Assembly (NCBI GenBank): GCA_023412515.1
Contig: JAEYNO010000512.1
Location: forward strand, 1 to 6,804
Origin: Actinomycetes bacterium
Lineage (GTDB): Bacteria; Actinomycetota; Actinomycetes; Actinomycetales; Cellulomonadaceae
Direction of reading: 5' to 3'
Length of the DNA stretch: 6,804 nucleotides
Shown one piece after another: positions 1-5,103 of this stretch; position 1 is the first letter of the stretch, and every line of letters begins with the position of its first letter. The notes below the pieces were generated by a model, which was given only the letters and a program-made list of their open reading frames with translations, had not been told where the DNA came from and ran no database searches. The translations under genes were made by a program, and so were the position numbers.

Positions 1-580
1 CGTCGGCCCCGGGCGGCGGGTACCCCGTGCCGGGTGCCGACGGCGGCGGACCGACGGGCGGCGCGGGCGGTGCGACCGGCTCGGGCCACCCGGACACGAC
101 TCCCCCGGTCTCGGCGAGCAGGTTCCGGGCCTTGTGCGCGTGCTCGGCCTGGCACAGCACCGAGTACGACGTCGCGACGATCTGGCTCGCGGACGCGAAG
201 TCGCGCCGGCCGCGCGTGAACGAGTAGCCGATGACCGACAGCAGCAGGCCGAACGCACCGCCGAGCAGGATCGCGGGCAGCATGACGCCGGGCCCGCCCG
301 TCGGCGAGAACAGCGTGAGGATCAGGCCCACGAACAGGCCGAACCACGCGCCGGACAGGAAGCCGCCGAGCGCCGCGCTCGGGTAGGAGAGCCGCCGGAT
401 GACGCGCTCGACCATGCGCAGGTCGCTGCCGACGATCGTCACGGCGCGCACCGGGAACGACTTCTCGGCGAGCAGCTCGACGGCCTTCTGCGCCTCGAGG
501 TAGGTGCCGTAGCGCGCGACGGTCTCGCCCGTCGGGAGCGTGGGCGTCGTCGGGATCCGCTGGGGCTGCGTGAACGCCAT
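1..580 (-). CDS. General stress (YflT/17M-like) two-helix membrane protein, 3' end cut by window edge
   Basis: Reading the minus strand from the ATG at 580-578 gives 193 open codons with no stop before the window edge, so the C-terminus is missing. Residues about 24-62 (YGTYLEAQKAVELL, then FPVRAVTIVGSDLRMVERV) match the N-terminal domain of the YflT/general stress protein 17M type common in actinobacteria. Two hydrophobic stretches follow, about 68-92 and 99-121, joined by a short SPTGGPG turn, then a soluble helix with QAEHAHKARNLL (144-155). The tail from about residue 165 is rich in proline and glycine and looks disordered. The start is supported by GGGAGGAT at 587-594, well placed upstream of the ATG. 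The biochemical role of this family is not established; membrane location and a stress link are inferred from the fold and family name. It is transcribed away from the MgtE-like gene. Confidence 0.85.
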   Translation of the reverse strand, partial: MAFTQPQRIPTTPTLPTGETVARYGTYLEAQKAVELLAEKSFPVRAVTIVGSDLRMVERVIRRLSYPSAALGGFLSGAWFGLFVGLILTLFSPTGGPGVMLPAILLGGAFGLLLSVIGYSFTRGRRDFASASQIVATSYSVLCQAEHAHKARNLLAETGGVVSGWPEPVAPPAPPVGPPPSAPGTGYPPPGAD

Positions 581-594
581 GGGGCGATCCTCCC

Positions 595-617
595 GCACGT
601 GCCTGGGAGTCGCCAGG
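595..617. repeat. CACGTG palindrome and short hairpin just upstream of the stress-gene RBS
   Basis: GCACGTGC at 595-602 is a perfect 8-bp palindrome directly beside the ribosome binding site (587-594) of the leftward stress-type gene. It adjoins CCTGG (602-606) and CCAGG (613-617), which can pair over a 6-nt loop. On the minus-strand transcript both would lie in the 5' leader or promoter region. They could be an operator or leader structure, but short GC palindromes are common in such DNA, so a function is only a guess. I saw no convincing -10 hexamer for the leftward gene. Confidence 0.3.
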
Positions 618-621
618 GAGC

Positions 622-733
622 GGGCCGGACGCGGCCGCCGTCGGGCCGGGTCCCGGGCCGGACGGCGGCACGCCGCGGACGCGGGACGTCCACCGCGCGC
701 CCCGGACCCACGTCCGGCCGGGCGGGGGTCCGG
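622..733. repeat. Cluster of CCGGAC/GTCCGG motifs in divergent spacer
   Basis: The hexamer CCGGAC occurs at 625-630, 658-663 and 702-707, and its complement GTCCGG at 712-717 and 728-733. The 10-mer GGGCCGGACG is repeated exactly at 622-631 and 655-664, 33 bp apart. The copies at 702-707 and 712-717 form a perfect inverted repeat with a 4-nt centre. An 8-bp palindrome GGACGTCC sits at 684-691 and a GCGGC/GCCGC pair at 665-676. The cluster lies between two divergent genes, just upstream of the -10-like element of the rightward gene. It may hold operator sites, but GC-rich composition inflates such matches. Confidence 0.4.
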
Positions 734-737
734 CGTC

Positions 738-743
738 TAGGCT
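738..743 (+). promoter_or_regulatory. Leaderless -10 element (TAGGCT) for the MgtE-like gene
   Basis: TAGGCT fits the actinobacterial TANNNT -10 pattern and contains the only TA step in this GC-dense spacer. Seven bases separate it from the GTG at 751, so transcription would begin at or next to the start codon and the mRNA would have no leader. There is also no Shine-Dalgarno sequence ahead of 751, which agrees. No clear -35 hexamer is visible about 17 bp upstream. Confidence 0.55.
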
Positions 744-750
744 GACGGCC

Positions 751-2064
751 GTGAGCAGCGTCGGGACCCGGGTGTTCGTCGCGCGCCTCGCCGGGACCAC
801 CGTGTTCGACCCCATCGGGGACGAGGTGGGGCGGGTGCGCGACGTCGTCGTGCTCGTGCGCCTCACGGGTGCGCCGCGCGCCGTGGGGCTGGTCGTCGAG
901 GTCCCCGGGCGCAGACGCGTGTTCCTGCCGCTCACGCGCGTGACGGCGGTCGACGCGGGCCAGGTCATCTCGACCGGCCTGCTGAACATGCGGCGGTTCG
1001 AGCAGCGAGCGTCCGAGACGGTGGTGATGGGCGAGTTGCTGGACCGCACGGTCGAGCTGGCCGACGGCTCCGGGCAGGCCCGCGTCGAGGACGTCGCGAT
1101 CGAGCTGCAGCGCAACGGCGACTGGCTCGTGACCAAGGTGTTCGTGCGGCGCGTCGACCCGCGCGGCGGGCTGCTGCGCCGCCGCGGCGAGACGCTGCTC
1201 GTGCCGGTCGAGGACGTCGTGGGCCTGGGCCGGCCGTCGGCCGCGCAGGGCGCGCAGCTGCTGCTCGCGCAGTACGAGGACCTCAAGCCGGCCGACCTCG
1301 CGGACGTCCTGCACGAGATGGGCTCGACCCGGCGCCTGGAGGTCGCGTCCGCGCTGGACGACGAGCGCCTCGCGGACGTGCTCGAGGAGCTCCCGGAGGA
1401 CGACCAGGTCGCGATCCTCGGCAACCTCGAGCGGGGCCGCGCGGCCGACGTGCTCGAGGCCATGGAGCCCGACGACGCGGCCGACCTGCTGGGCGAGCTG
1501 CCGGACGACCAGGCCGCCGAGCTCCTCGCGCTCATGGAGCCCGAGGAGGCCAAGGACGTGCGCCGCCTGCTGGCGTACGAGGACAACACCGCCGGCGGCC
1601 TCATGACGACCGAACCGGTGATCCTCGGGCCCGAGACGACGATCGCGGCGGCGCTCGCGCACGTGCGGCGCCAGGACCTGACGCCCGCGCTCGCGTCGCT
1701 CGTGTTCGTCGCGCGGCCGCCGCTCGAGACGCCGACGGGGCGTTACATCGGCGTCGTGCACCTGCAGCGCATGCTGCGCGAGCCCCCGCACGAGTCGATC
1801 GGGCAGATCGTCGACACGGACCTCGAGCCCGTCGCGGTCGACGCGCCGCTGCTGTCGGTGACGCGCCAGCTCGCGACGTACAACCTGCTCGCGCTGCCGG
1901 TCGTCGACGAGCAGCGCCGCCTGCTGGGCGCGGTGTCGGTCGACGACGTGCTGGACCACCTGCTGCCGGACGACTGGCGCGAGACCGACGACGTGCACGC
2001 GGGGCCGCCGACGCGCCCCACGCCCGTGGTGCGCAGCGGGCCGCCGGGGGTGACCCGTGGCTGA
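751..2064 (+). CDS. Soluble PRC-barrel / MgtE N-domain / tandem CBS protein without transporter pore
   Basis: The 437-residue product has three parts. Residues about 7-160 are beta-rich and PRC-barrel-like (start VFVARLAGTTVFDPIGDEVG), apparently two related units. Residues about 170-275 form the acidic helical repeats of the MgtE N-domain, with LADVLEELPEDDQ, ADVLEAMEPDDAADLLGELP and a third related unit. Residues about 280-405 hold two CBS motifs, the first opening with TAGGLMTTEPV and the second ending LLGAVSVDDVLDHLLPDDW. MgtE channels continue from here into five membrane helices; this protein instead ends in a short polar tail. It therefore has the Mg2+/nucleotide-sensing cytosolic half of MgtE but no pore and is unlikely to be a transporter itself. 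GTG at 751 is favoured by the -10 element 7 bp upstream. Its end overlaps the DUF1003 gene by 8 bp, suggesting coupling. The ligand and partner are unknown. Confidence 0.88.
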   Translation: MSSVGTRVFVARLAGTTVFDPIGDEVGRVRDVVVLVRLTGAPRAVGLVVEVPGRRRVFLPLTRVTAVDAGQVISTGLLNMRRFEQRASETVVMGELLDRTVELADGSGQARVEDVAIELQRNGDWLVTKVFVRRVDPRGGLLRRRGETLLVPVEDVVGLGRPSAAQGAQLLLAQYEDLKPADLADVLHEMGSTRRLEVASALDDERLADVLEELPEDDQVAILGNLERGRAADVLEAMEPDDAADLLGELPDDQAAELLALMEPEEAKDVRRLLAYEDNTAGGLMTTEPVILGPETTIAAALAHVRRQDLTPALASLVFVARPPLETPTGRYIGVVHLQRMLREPPHESIGQIVDTDLEPVAVDAPLLSVTRQLATYNLLALPVVDEQRRLLGAVSVDDVLDHLLPDDWRETDDVHAGPPTRPTPVVRSGPPGVTRG

Positions 2065-2605
2065 GCGCCTGGACCAGCCGCGCACGCGCGGGCTGTCGCT
2101 GCTGTCGCGCGGCGGCACGCGCGACGAGGACGCGTCGGGCCGGATCTCCGAGTCGATCGCCCGGTTCCTCGGCACGCCGCGGTTCATCGTGTGGCTCACG
2201 GTGTTCTGCGTCGTGTGGCTCGCGTGGAACACGTGGGCCCCGCAGGAGGTGCGCTTCGACCAGGCGTCGAACGGGTTCACGGCCCTCACGCTCATGCTGT
2301 CGCTGCAGGCGTCGTACGCGGCGCCGCTGATCCTGCTCGCGCAGAACCGGCAGGCGGACCGCGACCGCGTGCAGGCCGAGCAGGACCGGCAGCGCGCCGA
2401 GCGCAACCTCGCCGACACCGAGTTCCTGGCGCGCGAGATGGCGTCGCTGCGCATCGCGCTGTCCGAGGTCGCGACCCGCGACTTCGTGCGCTCGGAGCTG
2501 CGCAACCTGCTCGAGGACCTGCAGGCGGAGAGCGCGGCGCACGAGGACGCGGGCGACGAGCACCGCGCGCCGGACCCGGGCCGGCGGGGCGCTCCCGACC
2601 GCTGA
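2057..2605 (+). CDS. DUF1003 family membrane protein
   Basis: The 182-residue protein carries the DUF1003 pattern: a conserved segment before the first helix (ISESIARFLGTPRF, about 30-43), membrane helix 1 (about 43-60, with NTWAPQ at its end), an FDQASNGFTALTLMLSLQASYAAPLILL stretch forming helix 2 (about 74-95), and QNRQADRDR. A long charged helix (about 97-157) is probably a coiled coil, and the last 25 residues look disordered. The family's function is unknown; it is common in actinobacteria as a small inner-membrane protein with the helical tail in the cytosol. GTG at 2057 is chosen because it precedes the upstream stop by only a few bases and has a G-rich GGGGGTG just ahead. The 8-bp overlap with the MgtE-like gene implies co-expression, so this protein may be its membrane partner (inference). 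Confidence 0.87.
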   Translation: MAERLDQPRTRGLSLLSRGGTRDEDASGRISESIARFLGTPRFIVWLTVFCVVWLAWNTWAPQEVRFDQASNGFTALTLMLSLQASYAAPLILLAQNRQADRDRVQAEQDRQRAERNLADTEFLAREMASLRIALSEVATRDFVRSELRNLLEDLQAESAAHEDAGDEHRAPDPGRRGAPDR

Positions 2606-2623
2606 GCGGGCCCCTCGGCCCGC
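2606..2623 (+). terminator. GC hairpin directly after the DUF1003 stop
   Basis: GCGGGCC at 2606-2612 and GGCCCGC at 2617-2623 are perfectly complementary over 7 bp with a CCTC loop, starting on the first base after TGA. No U-tract follows, so this is at best the tail-less hairpin type proposed for actinobacteria, or an mRNA-end stabiliser. Its position between the DUF1003 gene and a separate promoter for mrp supports a partial transcription boundary. Confidence 0.5.
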
Positions 2624-2650
2624 CGACCGTCCGTCCGCCCGACCTACGAT
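2622..2650 (+). promoter_or_regulatory. Leaderless promoter of mrp
   Basis: TACGAT at 2645-2650 fits the TANNNT -10 pattern, and six bases later comes the GTG start at 2657, which has no Shine-Dalgarno ahead of it. A weak -35 candidate, GCCGAC at 2622-2627, lies 17 bp upstream and overlaps the last bases of the hairpin. The -10/GTG geometry is the stronger evidence; the -35 assignment is tentative. Confidence 0.55.
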
Positions 2651-2656
2651 GGTCGC

Positions 2657-3823
2657 GTGCCGCCCCTCGACGACTCCTCCCCCGCCGACCCGCTGCTCGA
2701 CGCCGTGCGCACCGCGCTCGCCGGCGTGCAGGACCCGGAGATCCACCGCCCGGTCACCGAGCTGGGGATGATCCGGTCGGTCGACCTCGAACCGCGCGAC
2801 GGCGGCACGTTCGTCGTCGTCGGGCTGGACCTGACGACGCCGGGCTGCCCGCTCAAGGACACGCTGACGCGCGACGTCACGGCCGCGGTCGCGCCGCTCG
2901 ACGGCGTGGTGGGCGTGCGGGTCGACCTGGGCGTCATGACGGCCGAGCAGCGCAGCGCGCTGCGCACGATGCTGCGCGGCACGGACGCCGAGCCGCAGAT
3001 CCCGTTCGCCCAGCCGGGCTCGCTCACCAAGGTGATCGCGGTCGCGTCCGGCAAGGGCGGCGTCGGCAAGTCGTCGGTGACGGCGAACCTCGCGGTCGCG
3101 ATGGCGGCCGACGGCCTGCGCGTGGGCGTGGTCGACGCCGACATCTACGGCTTCTCCATCCCACGGATGCTGGGCGTGGACCGCCCGCCGACGAAGGTCG
3201 ACGACATGCTGCTGCCGCCCGAGGCGCACGGCGTGAAGGTCGTGTCGATCGGCATGTTCGTGCCGGCCGGGCAGCCCGTGGTGTGGCGTGGGCCGATGCT
3301 GCACCGCGCGCTGCAGCAGTTCCTGGCCGACGTGTTCTGGGGCGACCTGGACGTGCTGCTGCTGGACCTGCCGCCGGGGACGGGCGACATCGCGATCTCG
3401 GTGGCGCAGCTGCTGCCGGGCTCGGAGATCGTCGTGGTGACGACGCCGCAGGTGGCGGCGGCCGAGGTGGCCGAGCGCGCGGGGTCGGTCGCGGTGCAGA
3501 CGCGGCAGCGGGTCGTGGGCGTCGTCGAGAACATGGCGTGGCTCGAGCAGCCCGACGGCTCGCGGCTGGAGCTGTTCGGCGCGGGCGGTGGCGACCGTGT
3601 CGCGGCGAACCTCACGCGCCTGATCGGGTCGGACGTGCCCGTGCTGGGGCAGGTGCCGATCGACGTGCGGCTGCGCGAGGCCGGCGACGGGGGCACGCCC
3701 GTGGTGCTGACGGCGCCCGACTCGCCGGGCGCGGTCGCGCTGCGCGACGTCGCGCGCGGCCTCGCGGGGCGTCCGCGCAACCTCGCGGGCCGTCCGCTGG
3801 GGCTGTCGCCCGTCGCGCGGTGA
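2657..3823 (+). CDS. mrp: Mrp/ApbC (NBP35) family P-loop ATPase, iron-sulfur carrier type
   Basis: The 388-residue product has an N-terminal MIP18/DUF59 domain (about 11-100, with DPEIHRPVTELGMI and PGCPLKD) followed by a MinD-like ATPase. The deviant Walker A is SGKGGVGKSS (131-140), followed by VVDADIYGFSIPRMLG (158-173), a Walker B-like LLLDLPPGTGD (234-244), and GVVENMAW (288-295). Family members bind ATP and carry or deliver Fe-S clusters in the cytosol. The family CxxC that normally follows the ENM motif is absent: this stretch reads LEQPDGSRLELFGAGGG, and Cys64 in the DUF59 domain is the only cysteine in the protein. Cluster binding, if any, must differ from that of enteric ApbC. The GTG start is set by the leaderless promoter. 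A GNAT gene follows after 7 bp, probably co-transcribed. Confidence 0.95.
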   Translation: MPPLDDSSPADPLLDAVRTALAGVQDPEIHRPVTELGMIRSVDLEPRDGGTFVVVGLDLTTPGCPLKDTLTRDVTAAVAPLDGVVGVRVDLGVMTAEQRSALRTMLRGTDAEPQIPFAQPGSLTKVIAVASGKGGVGKSSVTANLAVAMAADGLRVGVVDADIYGFSIPRMLGVDRPPTKVDDMLLPPEAHGVKVVSIGMFVPAGQPVVWRGPMLHRALQQFLADVFWGDLDVLLLDLPPGTGDIAISVAQLLPGSEIVVVTTPQVAAAEVAERAGSVAVQTRQRVVGVVENMAWLEQPDGSRLELFGAGGGDRVAANLTRLIGSDVPVLGQVPIDVRLREAGDGGTPVVLTAPDSPGAVALRDVARGLAGRPRNLAGRPLGLSPVAR

Positions 3824-3830
3824 GCGCGCG

Positions 3831-4241
3831 GTGACCGCTCCGGACGTCGGCTACACGTTCGCGCCCCCGGAGCCCGCCGAGCTGGCCGCGCTGTACGGCG
3901 GCACGGGGTGGGGCGAGCTGACCGAGGAGGTCGCGGCGCGGGCGCTGGCGGGCAGCTGGGCGGTGTGCTCGGCGAGGACGGCGGACGGTGCGCTCGTGGG
4001 CGTGGGCCGGCTGCTGGGCGACGGCGCGCTGCACGCGTTCGTGACCGAGCTCGTGGTGCGCGCCGACCACCGCGGCCGCGGCGTCGGCGGCGAGGTGCTG
4101 GACCGCCTGGTGACATGGTCGCGCGAGCGCGGCGTGCACGACGTGCAGCTGTTCGCGGCGCGCGGGCGGGTGCCGTTCTACGAGCGGCACGGGTTCCGAG
4201 CGCGCCCGGCGGAGGCGGCGGGCATGGAGCTCGTGCGCTGA
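3831..4241 (+). CDS. GNAT family N-acetyltransferase
   Basis: This is a 136-residue, single-domain GNAT protein. The acetyl-CoA loop is RGRGVG at residues 81-86 within ELVVRADHRGRGVGGEVL (motif A), and VPFYERHGFRAR (114-125) is motif B, where the tyrosine is the usual candidate acid. An LVGVGRLLGDGALHAF strand pair (55-70) precedes motif A. Such proteins move an acetyl group from acetyl-CoA to an amine; the substrate cannot be read from the sequence. GTG at 3831 lies 7 bp after the mrp stop. The only candidate ribosome site, GGTGAG at 3819-3824, overlaps that stop codon, so translational coupling to mrp is likely. No specific link to Fe-S or sugar metabolism is visible. Confidence 0.88.
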   Translation: MTAPDVGYTFAPPEPAELAALYGGTGWGELTEEVAARALAGSWAVCSARTADGALVGVGRLLGDGALHAFVTELVVRADHRGRGVGGEVLDRLVTWSRERGVHDVQLFAARGRVPFYERHGFRARPAEAAGMELVR

Positions 4242-4262
4242 CCTCGACGAGCCAGCGTCGGC

Positions 4263-4302
4263 TGTTGGTTTTTGTTCGGACGTGATAGATACTGTTCGCA
4301 TG
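4263..4302 (+). promoter_or_regulatory. Gal operon promoter with four 10-bp-phased TGTTNG repeats (putative operator)
   Basis: Hexamers TGTTGG (4263), TGTTCG (4273), TGATAG (4283) and TGTTCG (4293) start exactly 10 bp apart, one helical turn, with positions 1, 2, 4 and 6 (T, G, T, G) identical in all four. Inside the array lie a -35-like TTGGTT (4265-4270), a 17-bp spacer and a -10-like GATACT (4288-4293), six bases before the ATG at 4300. The stretch is strikingly AT-rich for this window. A repressor bound to the array would cover the promoter and start point. The obvious candidate is the DeoR protein encoded next (inference from position and family habit). Confidence 0.7.
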
Positions 4303-5103
4303 CTCGCGACGCAGAGGCAGGAGCGCATCCTTGCCGAGGTCCGTGCGCACGGGGCCGTGCGCGTCGCCGACCTCGTCGCCGCGCTCGACGTCTCCGACAT
4401 GACCGTCCGCCGCGACATCGCCGAGCTCGCGGGTGCCGGACTCGTCCGGCGCGTGCACGGCGGCGCCGTCGCGCCCGACACGCCCGCGCGCTCGACCGAC
4501 GAGCCCGGCTTCGAGGCCAAGCGCACGTGGGCGTCGGCCGAGAAGGCGGGCGTCGCGCGCGCCGCGCTCGCCGACGTCGAGCCCGGACAGTCCCTCGCGC
4601 TCTCCGCCGGGACGACCACCTGGCTGCTCGCCTCGCTGATCGCCGCGGACGCCGCGCTGCGCCCGCTCACGGTCGTGACCAACGGCCTGCGGGTGGCCGA
4701 CGTGCTGCACGGGGTCGACGACGTCGAGGTCGTGCTCACGGGCGGCACCCGCACGCCGTCCGACGCGCTGGTCGGACCGGTCGCCGACGCGACCCTCGCG
4801 AGCCTGCGCGTCGACCGCGCGTTCCTCGGCGTCCACGGCCTGGACGCGGACGGCCCCACGACCCCCAACCTCGCCGAGGCCGCGACCGACCGCGCGCTCG
4901 TGCGCTGCGCGGCCGCGACGACGCTCCTCGCCGACCACACCAAGTGGGGCACGGTCGGCCTCGCCCGCATCTGCGGGTTCGACGAGATCGACGCGCTCGT
5001 CGTCGACACCGGGCTGTCCGCCGACGCCCGCGCGCACCTCGAGGCGGCCGTCGACCGGCTCGTCCTCGCCGACCCCGCCCCCGTCACCGGAGACGCCCCG
5101 TGA
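4300..5103 (+). CDS. DeoR-family transcriptional repressor of the galactose operon
   Basis: The 267-residue product begins with the DeoR helix-turn-helix (about 1-57: RQERILAEV, VRVADLVAALDVSDMTVRRDI, GLVRRVHGGAV). The DeoR C-terminal sugar-phosphate sensor fold follows, with SAGTTTWLLA (102-111), TNGL (127-130), TGGT (147-150), GVHGLDADGPTTPNL (177-191) and ADHTKWG (211-217). Proteins of this type bind DNA until a phosphorylated sugar occupies the sensor. As first gene before galT and galK, its effector is probably a galactose-pathway intermediate, and it probably represses its own operon. I prefer ATG at 4300 to the in-frame GTG at 4282: the latter lies inside the promoter and would add six residues not expected in the family, while the -10 fits a leaderless ATG. 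The stop overlaps the galT start by 4 bp. I give no symbol because several names are used for such regulators. Confidence 0.9.
   Translation: MLATQRQERILAEVRAHGAVRVADLVAALDVSDMTVRRDIAELAGAGLVRRVHGGAVAPDTPARSTDEPGFEAKRTWASAEKAGVARAALADVEPGQSLALSAGTTTWLLASLIAADAALRPLTVVTNGLRVADVLHGVDDVEVVLTGGTRTPSDALVGPVADATLASLRVDRAFLGVHGLDADGPTTPNLAEAATDRALVRCAAATTLLADHTKWGTVGLARICGFDEIDALVVDTGLSADARAHLEAAVDRLVLADPAPVTGDAP

Noticed and set aside
1..227. Plus-strand open frames at the left edge
   Set aside because: They lie opposite the proline-rich tail of the minus-strand stress-type protein, whose domain structure is recognisable; no domain or ribosome site supports the plus-strand frames.
1470..1575. Repeated acidic DNA/protein units as a possible tandem repeat element
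   Set aside because: They are the normal helical repeats of the MgtE N-domain, diverged at the DNA level, not a mobile or satellite repeat.
439..2505. Minus-strand open frame (about 688 codons) opposite the MgtE-like and DUF1003 genes
   Set aside because: Low-complexity Arg/Ala/Val-rich translation with no domain, running through a divergent promoter region; it is a shadow of the plus-strand genes.
4253..4273. CAGC/GCTG stem followed by T-rich bases as a rho-independent terminator for the mrp-GNAT transcript
   Set aside because: The stem is only 4 bp and the T-rich stretch is interrupted and doubles as the -35 and operator region; too weak to call.
4282..4299. GTG at 4282 as the start of the DeoR repressor
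   Set aside because: It lies within the promoter between the -35 and -10 elements and has no ribosome site; the ATG at 4300 fits the leaderless geometry and the family N-terminus.
4272..5099. Upstream in-frame extension of galT through the repressor gene
   Set aside because: The frame is open by chance: the translation before 5100 is Arg/Ala-rich without domains, while the DeoR frame there is clearly coding. The galT start at 5100 has a ribosome site and a GTGA overlap.
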